Shown here piece after piece: positions 46,876 to 56,113 of a DNA stretch of 64,000 nucleotides. The DNA comes from Streptomyces griseochromogenes. GTDB lineage: Bacteria; Actinomycetota; Actinomycetes; Streptomycetales; Streptomycetaceae. Within the stretch, counting starts at the first letter, position 1. The number at the start of each line of letters is the position of its first letter. Both the position numbers and the translations under genes were made by a program. The notes below the pieces were generated by a model. It was not told the DNA's origin. It was given only the letters and a program-made list of their open reading frames with translations, and ran no database searches. The stretch spans positions 8,432,001-8,496,000 of the forward strand of contig NZ_CP016279.1 of NCBI RefSeq assembly GCF_001542625.1, read 5' to 3'.

Positions 46876-48321
46876 ATGGCGGAATCGTGGGTCAATTCGG
46901 CGGAGCGGATCGGTGTCGACCTGCATCTGGAGCTGCCGGGGCCGGGCGGGCGGCGGGCGGCGCTGATCCGGGCGCTGCGCGAGGCCGTGCGGGGCGGGCG
47001 GCTGGCGCCAGGCACCCGGCTGCCGCCGTACCGTTCGCTCGCCGCCGATCTGGGCGTGGCCCGCAACACCGTCGCGGACGCGTACGCGGAACTGATCGCG
47101 GAGGGCTGGCTGACCGCCCGGCAGGGTTCCGGGACCCGGGTCGCCGACCGGGCCGTACCGCTGCGGCCTGCCGAGCGAGTGCCCGTGAAGGCACCTGCAC
47201 GCGCGCGTGGGACGCGGCACGACCTGAGGCAGGGCACGCCGGACGCGTCGGCCTTCCCGCGCGCGGCCTGGTCGGCCGCGTACCGCAGGGCGTTGCAGGC
47301 GGCGCCCAACGAGGCGTTCGGGCCGGGGGATCCCGCCGGGCGCCGGGAGCTGCGGGAGGCACTCACGGAGTACCTGGCACGCGCGCGCGGGGTGCGCACC
47401 GACCCGGACCGGATCGTGATCTGCTCCGGCTTCGCGCACGCGCTGCGGCTGCTGTTCGGGCAGGGCGCAGGGCAGACCGCGGGCCAGGGCTCGGGCGGCG
47501 TGCTGCGCGGTCCGCTGGCCGTGGAGGCGTACGGGCTGGACTTCCACCGGGGGCTGCTCGCCGCGGCGGGCGTGCGGACCGTACCGCTTTCGCTGGACGA
47601 GCACGGGGCGCGGGTGGACGGGCTGGGCCGGGAGCGGGCCGTGCTGCTCACGCCCGCGCACCAGTTCCCGACCGGAGGTCCGCTGCACCCGGAGCGCCGC
47701 GCGGCGGTGATCGACTGGGCACGCGCGCGTGGAACGGTGGTTCTGGAGGACGACTACGACGGCGAGTTCCGGTACGACCGCAGACCCGTGGGCGCGCTCC
47801 AGGGCCTCGACCCGGAGCGGGTGATGCACATCGGTTCGGTCAGCAAGAGCCTGTCCCCGGCGCTGCGACTGGGCTGGATGGTGCTGCCGGAGCGGTATGT
47901 CGGGCCGGTGCTCGCGGCCAAGGGCGAGCGCGAGGGCTGGGCGAGCGTGCCGGATCAGCTCGCCCTCGCGGACTTCGTGGCTTCCGGGTCCTACGACCGT
48001 CATGTGCGGCGCATGCGGCAGCACTACCGGCGCCGGCGTGACCGGCTGGTCGCGATGCTCGCCGCGCGTGCGCCGCACATCGAGGTGACGGGTATCGCGG
48101 CGGGGCTGCACGCGGTGCTGAGGCTGCCGTCCGGCACCGAACGGTCCGCGGTGAAGGCGGCCGCCTGGCAGGGGGTCGCCCTGGACGGACTCGCCGCCTT
48201 CCGGCACCCGGACACGGACATGCCGGCGCCCGACGGTCTGGTCGTCGGATACGCCACGCCGCCCGAACACGCCTACGGCGCGGCGCTGGAGGCGCTGTGC
48301 GGGGTGCTCCCGCCGGGGTGA
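46876..48321 (+). CDS. MocR/PdxR-type GntR-aminotransferase regulator
   Basis: 481 residues. N-terminal winged helix (residues about 15-85: GTRLPPYRSLAADLGVARNT; VADAYAELIAEGWLTARQGS) fused to an inactive aminotransferase-fold domain with PLP-binding lysine in IGSVSKSLSPALRLGWM. A Gly/Gln-rich insertion (GQGAGQTAGQGSGG) interrupts the domain near residue 195. It probably controls the divergent AhpD-like gene in response to a vitamin B6 or amino compound. Confidence 0.92.
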   Translation: MAESWVNSAERIGVDLHLELPGPGGRRAALIRALREAVRGGRLAPGTRLPPYRSLAADLGVARNTVADAYAELIAEGWLTARQGSGTRVADRAVPLRPAERVPVKAPARARGTRHDLRQGTPDASAFPRAAWSAAYRRALQAAPNEAFGPGDPAGRRELREALTEYLARARGVRTDPDRIVICSGFAHALRLLFGQGAGQTAGQGSGGVLRGPLAVEAYGLDFHRGLLAAAGVRTVPLSLDEHGARVDGLGRERAVLLTPAHQFPTGGPLHPERRAAVIDWARARGTVVLEDDYDGEFRYDRRPVGALQGLDPERVMHIGSVSKSLSPALRLGWMVLPERYVGPVLAAKGEREGWASVPDQLALADFVASGSYDRHVRRMRQHYRRRRDRLVAMLAARAPHIEVTGIAAGLHAVLRLPSGTERSAVKAAAWQGVALDGLAAFRHPDTDMPAPDGLVVGYATPPEHAYGAALEALCGVLPPG

Positions 48322-48436
48322 GGGTTCAGCGAACGGGGTCGACGCGCGGCCGGACCCGCCGCCCGCCCGCGACCCTCGTCATCAAGTCAGCATCGTCATA
48401 AGGGTGTTGAGTGAAAAAACAACAATCATCGGCCGT

Positions 48437-48691
48437 TCAGGAGAGCAGGAAGTCGGCCTCCCCCGCCTTGGCACCTTCGATGAAGGCGGTGATCTCGTCC
48501 GTGGTGTAGATCAGCGCCGGTCCGTCGGGGTCGGTCGACTGGCGTACGGCGACCCGGCCGTCGGCGAGCTTCATCGCCTCCAGGCAGTTGCCGCCGTTGC
48601 CACCGCTCCAGGGCTTGTGCCACCCTTCGCTGCCCAACTCCCGTGCGGGCATGCCGTTGTAGACACGACCGCGCGGCGTGATGCGATCCAT
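48437..48691 (-). CDS. DUF397 small protein
   Basis: 84 residues: WHKPWSGGNGGNCLEAMKLADG and VAVRQSTDPDGPALIYTTDE are the DUF397 core. Its ATG directly follows the stop of the upstream regulator (TGAATG), and its ribosome site GGAG lies inside that gene, so the two are coupled. In Streptomyces, DUF397 proteins pair with WhiJ-type regulators and antagonise or modify their DNA binding. Confidence 0.93.
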   Translation of the reverse strand: MDRITPRGRVYNGMPARELGSEGWHKPWSGGNGGNCLEAMKLADGRVAVRQSTDPDGPALIYTTDEITAFIEGAKAGEADFLLS

Positions 48692-49552
48692 TCACAGCTC
48701 CTTGCGGAGATCCCGGAGGATCTCCTTCGTGCGTTGTGCCGTGGCGGCCTGCGCCGCCATGCGGTCCATGACCTCCAGGTGGGTCGCCACCTCGGAGCGC
48801 GCGTCCAGGTAGACGGCGCCGGTCAGGTACTCGCTGTAGACCATGTCCGGCAGTTCCGCCATGGCGAATCGGAAGAGCACGAAGGGCCCGTACGTGCCCG
48901 GGTGCGGCCCGTTGGCGAACGGGGCGACCTGGAGCGTCACATGGGGCAGCTTCGTGGCCTCGAGCAACCTGTCGATCTGCGCGCGCATCACCTCCGGGCC
49001 GCCGACCGGGCGGCGCAGGGCGGCCTCGTCCATCACCGCCCAGAAACGGGGAGCATCGGGACGGGTGAGGAGTTCCTGACGTCTCATGCGCAGCGCGACA
49101 TGGCGCTCGATGTCGTCGGGGCTCGTCTGGCCGATGGCGCCCGACTTCAGCACACCGCGCGCGTAGTCCTCGGTCTGCAGCAGGCCGGGGACGAAGTGCG
49201 GCTCGTAGGAACGGATGAGACTGGCCGCGCCCTCCAGGCTGACGTACATCGAGAACCAGCCCGGCAGGATGTCGTGGAACCGCTGCCACCAGCCGGGCCT
49301 GTTGGCCTCCTCGGCCAGTTGGACGAAGACCTCGGCCTCGTCGTCGGGAACTCCGTAGGCCTTCAGCAGCAGTTGCACGTACGGGATCTTGAGGGCGACC
49401 TCGGCCATTTCCATACGGCGGACGGTGGCGGGGGCGACGCGGAGCACCTGCGCGGCCTCCTCGCGCTTCAGCCCGGCGCGTTCCCGCAGGTCCAGCAGGC
49501 GCCGGCCGAGGACCACCTGGCCCACGGTCGGCGCGGACCGCGGTTCGCTCAC
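48692..49552 (-). CDS. WhiJ-like XRE regulator (HTH + DUF5753)
   Basis: 286 residues from GTG 49552 (VSEPRSAPTVGQVVLGRRL). The XRE helix-turn-helix spans residues about 15-70 (LRERAGLKREEAAQVLRVAP). The remainder is the DUF5753 domain (SYEPHFVPGLLQTEDYARGV; VMDEAALRRPVGGPEVMRAQ). Such regulators control development and secondary metabolism together with a DUF397 partner. It is divergent from an ATPase of the anti-sigma type, together forming an AbaA/WhiJ-like cluster. Confidence 0.92.
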   Translation of the reverse strand: MSEPRSAPTVGQVVLGRRLLDLRERAGLKREEAAQVLRVAPATVRRMEMAEVALKIPYVQLLLKAYGVPDDEAEVFVQLAEEANRPGWWQRFHDILPGWFSMYVSLEGAASLIRSYEPHFVPGLLQTEDYARGVLKSGAIGQTSPDDIERHVALRMRRQELLTRPDAPRFWAVMDEAALRRPVGGPEVMRAQIDRLLEATKLPHVTLQVAPFANGPHPGTYGPFVLFRFAMAELPDMVYSEYLTGAVYLDARSEVATHLEVMDRMAAQAATAQRTKEILRDLRKEL

Positions 49553-49722
49553 GCTCCCACCTCCACCTGAAGAGTCCGCTCCGGCCAAAGAATCCCGTAC
49601 AGCCCTGCGGCGCCGTTCGAAGACTCATTCGAAGATCCGGCCGGATCACCGACGGTCCCAATTGGCGCCGCTCGAGGTGCTGTTGCGAGCAGTGTGCCAC
49701 GCTCCTTGACCGAGTCACAGCG

Positions 49723-49758
49723 CACTCTGCATTTTTCAGAGTGACACTTGCCAAGTGT
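49723..49758. promoter_or_regulatory. twin inverted repeats between WhiJ-like gene and HATPase gene
   Basis: CACTCTG-7 bases-CAGAGTG (49723-49743) is followed at once by the palindrome ACACTTG-C-CAAGTGT (49744-49758). They lie in the divergent regulatory gap and are candidate operator sites for the WhiJ-like regulator. Confidence 0.6.
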
Positions 49759-49774
49759 TCACGGCGGGGAGATA

Positions 49775-50491
49775 GTGGCAAGCGTGATTCCGTCCGCGCC
49801 CTTAGGAACAGACGCCGCCACAGACCGCCCCGGTCTCGGCGCCGATGGGGGTTCCCCCACTCGAACACGTTCGAGAGCGGTGGAGGGAGCAGTCCCTGGT
49901 GGGGGCGCCGCCGGGCGCCGGTTCCGCTTCGAGCTGGCCGCGCATCCGGGTTCCCCCGGCCAGGCGCGGCGCCTGACGCGTTCCCGGCTGACCGGCTGGT
50001 CGGTCTGCGCGGACACCTGCGACACGGCGGCTCTGGTCATGTCCGAGCTGGTGACCAACGCGATCATGCACACCGTGAGCAGTCGCGTGGTCTGCGAACT
50101 GCACGATCACGACGACACGGTACGCATCGCCGTGCTCGACGAGGGCCGTGCTCCTGGCGAACCCCACCCGTCCCCGCAGCGACCCGATGAGGAGCACGGG
50201 AGGGGGTTGCTTCTCGTCGACGCGCTGTGCCGGGCCTGGGGCGCCCAGGAGCACGGCCCGGGGCTGCTGGTCTGGGCCGAGCTGGCCCGCCGGGCCGACG
50301 CCGCCCAGGACGCCGCCGAGCCGTCCAACGACCTGGGCTGGGGTCCCCGCTCCAAGCCGGGCCCCACGCCCGCTCCGGGCGATGAGGAGGAAGCGGCGGC
50401 CGGGCACGGGGCGATACCGGCGGCGCGGCGCCACGGGCAGGCACCGCGCGGGACACCGCCGGGGCGGCACCGGGCCTGGGGGCAGCCGTGA
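49775..50491 (+). CDS. HATPase_c (RsbW/anti-sigma-like) ATP-binding protein
   Basis: 238 residues from GTG 49775 (GGGGAG just upstream; GTG 49784 is an alternative). The GHKL ATPase fold shows the N-box LVMSELVTNAIMHT near residue 93, then VLDEGRAPG and the G-box HGRGLLLVDALCRAWG. A disordered Pro/Glu/Ala-rich tail of about 70 residues follows. Such proteins bind anti-sigma or anti-anti-sigma partners, or act as partners of WhiJ-like clusters. Its stop overlaps the next gene. Confidence 0.87.
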   Translation: MASVIPSAPLGTDAATDRPGLGADGGSPTRTRSRAVEGAVPGGGAAGRRFRFELAAHPGSPGQARRLTRSRLTGWSVCADTCDTAALVMSELVTNAIMHTVSSRVVCELHDHDDTVRIAVLDEGRAPGEPHPSPQRPDEEHGRGLLLVDALCRAWGAQEHGPGLLVWAELARRADAAQDAAEPSNDLGWGPRSKPGPTPAPGDEEEAAAGHGAIPAARRHGQAPRGTPPGRHRAWGQP

Positions 50492-50916
50492 GCGGCACCG
50501 GCGAAACCGGCCGGCCGCTGGGCCTGGACACCTTGATCCACCTCGGACGCCGCAGGCACACGCAGGACCCGGTCCACCGCCTGCCGGTCCCCGAGGGCAT
50601 GACGGCACCGCTCGGCTGTGACGCGGTGGCCGTACCCGACCGCCTGGGACCGCTGATCGTGCCGCGGCTGCCACGGGTGGGATGTGTGTACACCGACGGC
50701 GCGCACTGGTGGTGGATCGTTCCGTCGGACTCCGACTACGCCCTCCCCTGGCCGTCCCCCGCCCACTACGCCCCCGGCGCCCTGGTCCCGGCCTCCGCCC
50801 GCCTGATCCACCGCCCCGAGGGCACGGTCCCCTACACCCCGCCGATCCCCCTGTACCTCGCCCTGTGCCGGGTCATGGGCATGGCACCCGACTGGTCCCG
50901 CGCCGTCTCGGCGTGA
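50488..50916 (+). CDS. hypothetical protein of the WhiJ-like cluster
   Basis: 142 residues, GTG 50488 overlapping the ATPase stop by 4 bases. Not recognised. Pro-rich and soluble; contains VGCVYTDGAHWWWIVPSDSD and a C-terminal PYTPPIPLYLALCRVMG segment. Translational coupling suggests a shared task with the ATPase. Confidence 0.8.
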   Translation: MSGTGETGRPLGLDTLIHLGRRRHTQDPVHRLPVPEGMTAPLGCDAVAVPDRLGPLIVPRLPRVGCVYTDGAHWWWIVPSDSDYALPWPSPAHYAPGALVPASARLIHRPEGTVPYTPPIPLYLALCRVMGMAPDWSRAVSA

Positions 50917-51164
50917 CACCGCACCGCGTCCCGCACCGTCGCGCAGGACGCCCGGCCGGCCTCGGCGGCCGGTAGGGCGGTGAGCCGCCGCAGTGCCCGC
51001 CTGACGCCGTACACCCGACGTACGCCCCGGCTCGTGCCCGCCGGCCGCGCCCTGCCCCGCTCAGCACCCCCTTCACGCCCCCGGTACTCCCTCTTGCGCC
51101 CTGCCCCCGCGCCGTGCCGCCCGGGATAGTGGCCGTCCGGTCATGGCCCGGGGGAGGACGTTCG

Positions 51165-53108
51165 GTGGGGAAGCGACATGGGGCGGGCAAGCCTGAGCCC
51201 TCGGCGTCGGAGCGGCTGTTGTTCGGGGGGCCGCTGCGGTACGACATGGGCTGGAACGAGCACGCGGACGCGTTCCTGGAGCTGAGCTTCCGGGCGATGC
51301 TGGTCAGACTCCCCGGCATGCTGGCCTCCAGCCTGCGGCTCGCCCGGACGGCGGACCCGCGGGCCGCGGGCCTCGTGCTGGCCGCCGAGGCGGGCCGGGG
51401 CGTCGCCCAGGCGGTGAGCCTGCTGGCCGTGAACAACGCGCTCGGGAAGCTGCTCGCCGGACCCGACATCGGCGAGCGGCTGCGCGCGGCGGCTCCCGCC
51501 CTGGCCGTCATGGCCGCCGTGATGCTGGTCGCGGCGCTGCTGCGGGCCGCGTCGACCTATGCCACCGGACGGCTGGAGCCGAAGGTGGAGCGGGTGGCGA
51601 CCGAGCTGTACCTGGAGCGGGCGGCGGACGTGGAGCTGGCCGCGATCGAGGACCATGCCTTCCACAAGCTGCTGGACACCGCCCAGTACGGCGCCCGCTC
51701 CGCCCGCAGCATGATCACGTACGGCGCCCGGGTGATCAACGCGGTGATCTCCCTGATCGCGGCGGCCGGTGTGCTCACCGTGCTGCATCCGGCGCTTCTG
51801 CCGCTGCTGGTCACCATGACCCTGCCCAGCGCCTGGGGCGCCCTGACCAACGCCCGCCGCCGCTACGAGTCGTTCCACACCTGGGTGCAGCACGCCCGGG
51901 CCGGCCATCTGATCGGCAACCTGCTCACCGAGCCCGCCGCCGCCCCGGAGATCCGGGTGCACGGAGTCGGCCCGTTCCTGCTGCGGCACTTCCGCTCCAT
52001 GTCGGAGACCGCCGAGGCGGAGCAGGCCCGGCTGTCCCGGCTGGCCGCCCGGACCGGGCTGATCGCGGCCGCCTGGACCGGGCTCGCGACCGTCGCGACG
52101 TACGCCACGCTGGGCGCGCTGCTGCTGGGCGGCGCGATGGCCCTGTCCGTGGCCGGTACGGCGGTGATCGCGATCCGTACCGGGTCGGCGAGCCTGGACA
52201 CGCTGGTGCTGGAGATCAACGAACTGCACGAGGAGGCCCTCTTCGTGGGCGATCTGCAGCGGCTGTACACCGAGGCGGCCGAGCGGGCGATCCCGTCCGG
52301 CGGCCTGCCGCTGCCCGAGAACCCAACGGAGATCCGGTTCGAGAACGTCACGTTCGGCTATCCGGGTGAGGCGGCCCGGCCCGCCCTCGACGACGTGACC
52401 CTCACGCTCCCCCTCGGCCGGATCATCGCGCTCGTCGGGGAGAACGGCTCGGGCAAGACCACCCTGGTCAAGCTGCTCGCGGGCCTGTATACCCCGGACC
52501 GGGGCCGGATCCTGTGGGACGGCGTCGACGCGGCCGGTGCCGACCGGCGGCTGCTCGCCGAGCGCATCGCGATGGTGGCCCAGGACTTCAAGCGCTGGCC
52601 GTTCACCGCCCGGGTGAACGTGGCCGTCGGCCGCTCGTCGGCGCCCCTGACCGAGGAGCGGCTGGCCGCGTCGGTCGCCGAGGCGGGGGCCGAGGAGGTG
52701 GTCGCGGATCTGCCGCGCGGCCTGGACACCCTGCTGGCCCGCAACTTCAGCGGCGGGCACGAGCTGTCCGGCGGTCAGTGGCAGCGCCTGGGCATCGCCC
52801 GGGCCGCCTACCGGCGCGGGCGCATCCTGATCGTGGACGAACCGACGGCGGCTCTGGATGCGCGGGCCGAGCTGGAGGTGTTCGACAAGATCCGGGCGCT
52901 GGCGGGCAGCGGTCAGACGGTCGTCCTGATCACCCATCGGCTGGCCTCGGTCCGCCACGCCGATCTGGTGCACGTGCTGGAGCACGGGCGGCTGGTGGAG
53001 TCCGGCACTCCGGACGAGCTCCTGGCCCGGGGCGGTGTCTACGCGGAGCTGTACACGCTCCAGGCCGAGCAGTTCACGGCGAAGGTGCCTGCCCCGAAGC
53101 CGGCCTGA
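51165..53108 (+). CDS. ABC exporter, fused membrane and ATPase domains
   Basis: 647 residues from GTG 51165 (GGGGGAGGA 8 bases upstream). The transmembrane domain (residues about 50-370) has 5-6 helices and a short AFHKLLDTAQYG coupling region. The nucleotide-binding domain has Walker A VGENGSGKTTLVKLLAG, signature LSGGQWQRLGIARAAYRRG, Walker B ILIVDEPTAALDA, and switch ITHRLASVRHADLV. This layout is typical of peptide or lipid exporters; it probably homodimerises. The substrate is unknown; no lanthipeptide precursor was seen in the 247-base upstream gap. Confidence 0.92.
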   Translation: MGKRHGAGKPEPSASERLLFGGPLRYDMGWNEHADAFLELSFRAMLVRLPGMLASSLRLARTADPRAAGLVLAAEAGRGVAQAVSLLAVNNALGKLLAGPDIGERLRAAAPALAVMAAVMLVAALLRAASTYATGRLEPKVERVATELYLERAADVELAAIEDHAFHKLLDTAQYGARSARSMITYGARVINAVISLIAAAGVLTVLHPALLPLLVTMTLPSAWGALTNARRRYESFHTWVQHARAGHLIGNLLTEPAAAPEIRVHGVGPFLLRHFRSMSETAEAEQARLSRLAARTGLIAAAWTGLATVATYATLGALLLGGAMALSVAGTAVIAIRTGSASLDTLVLEINELHEEALFVGDLQRLYTEAAERAIPSGGLPLPENPTEIRFENVTFGYPGEAARPALDDVTLTLPLGRIIALVGENGSGKTTLVKLLAGLYTPDRGRILWDGVDAAGADRRLLAERIAMVAQDFKRWPFTARVNVAVGRSSAPLTEERLAASVAEAGAEEVVADLPRGLDTLLARNFSGGHELSGGQWQRLGIARAAYRRGRILIVDEPTAALDARAELEVFDKIRALAGSGQTVVLITHRLASVRHADLVHVLEHGRLVESGTPDELLARGGVYAELYTLQAEQFTAKVPAPKPA

Positions 53109-53114
53109 GCCGTC

Positions 53115-53291
53115 TCACTCCGCGCCGGCGCCGCCCCGCACGATCACCAGGAACGTGTCCGTCGCGAGGTCCATGACCACCTCGGCGGGCAGGCCTTCGA
53201 GACGCCGCGCGTGCGCGAACTCCTCGGCGGGCCACGATCCTCGCGGGCCGCCGGCGGGAAAGCGTTCGAGCACGGTCCGCCCGTTCACCAT
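53115..53291 (-). CDS. small hypothetical protein
   Basis: 58 residues from ATG 53291, with GGAGG 6 bases upstream, a strong argument that it is translated. Sequence starts MVNGRTVLERFPAGGPRGSW and ends with a hydrophobic strand MDLATDTFLVIVRGG. Not recognised. It lies convergent to the ABC exporter, 6 bases apart. Confidence 0.65.
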   Translation of the reverse strand: MVNGRTVLERFPAGGPRGSWPAEEFAHARRLEGLPAEVVMDLATDTFLVIVRGGAGAE

Positions 53292-53465
53292 CTCGCACCT
53301 CCGGAAAGCGTCGTACCTGTGGGAGTTAACGCCCCGGGGAAGGGAATCGGCTCGGTCGGTGACGGGACTGAGACATTGTTGACACTCGTTCACGTCGGAC
53401 CGTGAGGATCCGTGCACTTTGCGACACGAATGACACGTTCGGCGACGCGGTCGGGACCGTGCGTG

Positions 53466-54683
53466 TCAGTCGTCGTGGGCGTCGTGATTCCGGAGCCGGT
53501 CGCCGTCCTGTGCCGACCGGTACCGCACGGGCAGTTTCCTCAGCCCTCGTGCGCGCAGCGAGGGGCGCCAGTTCACCTCGTCCTCGGCGAGGGCCAGTTC
53601 GGGGAACCGCTCCAGCAGGGCCGCGAGGGCGATCTCGGTCTCCATACGGGCCAGGGGTGCGCCCAGGCAGTAGTGGATGCCGTGGCCGAGGGCGAGATGA
53701 CCCGAGGCGTCACGGGAGAGGTCGAGGCGGTCGGGGTCGGGGAAGCGGGCGGGGTCGCGGTCGGCGGCGGACAGCGAGACCCAGACCGTCTCGCCCGCCG
53801 GGACGGTCACCCCGGCGATCGTCACGTCCTCGACCGGGAACCGGCGCATGGCGAGCAGCATGGGGCCCTCGTACCGGGCGAACTCCTCGACGGCGCCGGG
53901 GAGTCGGTCCGGGTCCTCGCGCAGGGCAGCGAGCTGGTCCGGGTGCTGGAGGAGGGCGAGCACGGCGTTGCCGATGAGCTGGACCGTGTTCTCGTACCCG
54001 GCGAAGAGGATGAGGAAGGCCAGGGACATCAGCTCGTCCTCGCCGAGCCGGTCGCCCTCGTCGCGTACGGCGATCAGGTCGGAGAGGAGGTCGTCGGCGG
54101 GCGCCTGGCGCTTGGTCTCCAGCAGCCGGGTGAGGAAGCCGAGCATGGCCGCCATCGCCTCCTTGGCGGCCTGGGGGCGGGCCAGGTCGGGAGCCGTGAG
54201 GCCGTCGGTCCACTGCCGGAAGTCCAGCCGGTCCCCCTCCGGGATGCCGAGCAGGTCGCAGATGACGGTGATCGGCAGCGGGGCGGCGTACGAGGCGACG
54301 AGGTCGGTGGTGCCGTGCGGGCCGAGGGCGTCGAGGAGCTGGTCGGCGGTGCGCCGGACCGGCGCGCGGAGCTGCTGGACACGGCGCGGGGTGAAGGCCC
54401 GGCCGACCAGGCGCCGGATGCGGGTGTGATCGGGCGGGTCCATGTTGAGCAGGTTGACGTCGAGGGCGGGCGGCAGCGAGAAGCCCTTGTACGTGCCCGG
54501 AGTGGCGTGCCGTTTGTCGAGCGAGAGCCGTGGGTCGGCGAGCGCTGCCTTGACGTCCTCGTACCGGGTGACGAGCCAGGCGGGGGTGCCGTCCGGTCCG
54601 GTGATGCGGTGCACGGGCGCGGTGTCGCGCAGGCGCCGGTAGACGTCGTAGGGGTGGTCGAGCAGGCCGTCCGCGAGATCCAT
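53466..54683 (-). CDS. cytochrome P450
   Basis: 405 residues, a soluble bacterial class I type. I-helix oxygen-activation motif LFAGYENTVQ near residue 235 (Glu-Asn in place of the usual Asp/Glu-Asp/Glu pair), K-helix ExxR in EEFARYEGP, heme-binding loop LALGHGIHYCLGAPLAR near residue 340. It needs ferredoxin and reductase partners that are not adjacent. It starts 20 bases after the amidohydrolase stop, so the two may form an operon. The substrate is unknown. Confidence 0.95.
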   Translation of the reverse strand: MDLADGLLDHPYDVYRRLRDTAPVHRITGPDGTPAWLVTRYEDVKAALADPRLSLDKRHATPGTYKGFSLPPALDVNLLNMDPPDHTRIRRLVGRAFTPRRVQQLRAPVRRTADQLLDALGPHGTTDLVASYAAPLPITVICDLLGIPEGDRLDFRQWTDGLTAPDLARPQAAKEAMAAMLGFLTRLLETKRQAPADDLLSDLIAVRDEGDRLGEDELMSLAFLILFAGYENTVQLIGNAVLALLQHPDQLAALREDPDRLPGAVEEFARYEGPMLLAMRRFPVEDVTIAGVTVPAGETVWVSLSAADRDPARFPDPDRLDLSRDASGHLALGHGIHYCLGAPLARMETEIALAALLERFPELALAEDEVNWRPSLRARGLRKLPVRYRSAQDGDRLRNHDAHDD

Positions 54684-54703
54684 GGCGGTCAGCCTACGTG
54701 GAC

Positions 54704-56056
54704 TCAGGTGTCGTAATCCTGGACGCGGTGCCCGTGGCTCCGGTCCACCAGGGCGGGCAGCCGCTGTTCCAACTCCCTTACGGTCGACCGCACATCGAGG
54801 GTGAGCAGTTCACGGTCGCGCATCAGGACACGGCCGTCGACGACGGTGGTGCGGACGTCGGCGGAGCGGGCGCTGTGCACGAGGGTGGCGGCGAGGTCGT
54901 GGACCGGCTGGGTGTGCGGGCCGCTGAGGTCGACCAGGACGATGTCGGCGCGCCGGCCGGGGGCGAGGCTGCCGATGCTCTCGCCGAGGCCGACCGCGCG
55001 GGCGCTCTGCAGCGTGGCGTGATGCAGGGCCTGACGGGAGGTCAGCCAACGCGGGTCGCCCTCGGCGGACTTCTGGATCAGGGCGGTCAGGGCCATCGAC
55101 TCCCACACGTCGAGGGTGTTGGTGGAGGCTGCGCCGTCCGTGGCGAGTCCGACGGGGACGCCGATCGCGCGCAGGGACCGTACCGGAGTGGTGTCGGGCC
55201 AGGCGAACTTGAGGTAGACGCGGGGTGCGGTCGCCACCGCCGTACGGCCGCCCGTGCGGGCGAGCAGCGGCAGGTCGCGCTCGATGATGCCGGTGCCGTG
55301 GGCGATGAGCAGGTCGGTGTCGAGGAGTCCGCTGCGGTCGAGGACCTCGACGGGCGTGACGCCGTGCCGGGCGAGGCTGGTGTCGGTCTGGTCGCGGTTC
55401 TCGGCGGCGTGGAGGTGGACGGGCAGGCCGTGGGTGCGGGCGAGGTCGGCGGTGGCGGCGAGGTCGGCGTCGGTGACGGTGTAGGGGGCGTGCGGGGCGA
55501 GGGCGGTGGTGATGCGCCCGCCGGCCGCGCCCCGGTGGTTCAGCGCGAACTCCAGGGACCTCTCCCGCCCTTGCGGGCCCTGGGAGGAGAAGTAGGCTTC
55601 GCCGAGGTGAGCGCGCATCCCGCACTCGGTGACGACGTCGGCGACCGCGTCCATGTGGAAGTAGTGGTCGGCGAAGCAGGTGATCCCGCCGCGGATCATC
55701 TCGGCGCAGGCGAGCCTGGCCCCGAGCTCCACGTCCTTCTCGGTGAGGTTGGACTCGGCTGGCCAGACGACGTCGTTGAACCACTCCTCGATCGGCAGGT
55801 CCTCGGCGAGTCCGCGCAGGGCGACCATCGGCGCGTGCGTGTGGCAGTTGACGAGTCCGGGCAGCGCGACCTGCCCGCGCGCCTCGATCCGCTCCGCCGC
55901 CGCCAGGTCCGCCGCGCCGGCCGCGTCGGTCACGGCCTCGATCACCCCGTCGCGTACGACGATCGCGGCGTCCTCGCGGAAGGCGATCCGCTCCTCCTCG
56001 TCGTGCACGAGGACGGTGCAGCCGGTGATGACGAGGTCGGCGGGAGAGGCGCTCAT
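54704..56056 (-). CDS. amidohydrolase of the deaminase/chlorohydrolase (SsnA/MtaD-like) group
   Basis: 450 residues. Metal ligands: NCHTHAPMV near residue 70, HLHAAENRDQTD near 215 with the substrate-type Glu, IAHGTGI near 250, and Asp in GLATDGAASTNTLDVWE near 305. This pattern fits adenosine-type/5-deoxyadenosine or S-adenosylhomocysteine deaminases and related aminohydrolases. The substrate cannot be fixed from sequence. It is first gene of a likely operon with the P450. Confidence 0.88.
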   Translation of the reverse strand: MSASPADLVITGCTVLVHDEEERIAFREDAAIVVRDGVIEAVTDAAGAADLAAAERIEARGQVALPGLVNCHTHAPMVALRGLAEDLPIEEWFNDVVWPAESNLTEKDVELGARLACAEMIRGGITCFADHYFHMDAVADVVTECGMRAHLGEAYFSSQGPQGRERSLEFALNHRGAAGGRITTALAPHAPYTVTDADLAATADLARTHGLPVHLHAAENRDQTDTSLARHGVTPVEVLDRSGLLDTDLLIAHGTGIIERDLPLLARTGGRTAVATAPRVYLKFAWPDTTPVRSLRAIGVPVGLATDGAASTNTLDVWESMALTALIQKSAEGDPRWLTSRQALHHATLQSARAVGLGESIGSLAPGRRADIVLVDLSGPHTQPVHDLAATLVHSARSADVRTTVVDGRVLMRDRELLTLDVRSTVRELEQRLPALVDRSHGHRVQDYDT

Positions 56057-56113
56057 GGGCCCAACGTACGACGGTGCCGTGCCGCGAGGTGAGCCGAACC
56101 GCGCATCCGGGCG

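Noticed and set aside
51000..51164. Lanthipeptide or other precursor peptide before the ABC exporter
   Set aside because: No small frame with a ribosome site and leader/core composition was found on either strand.
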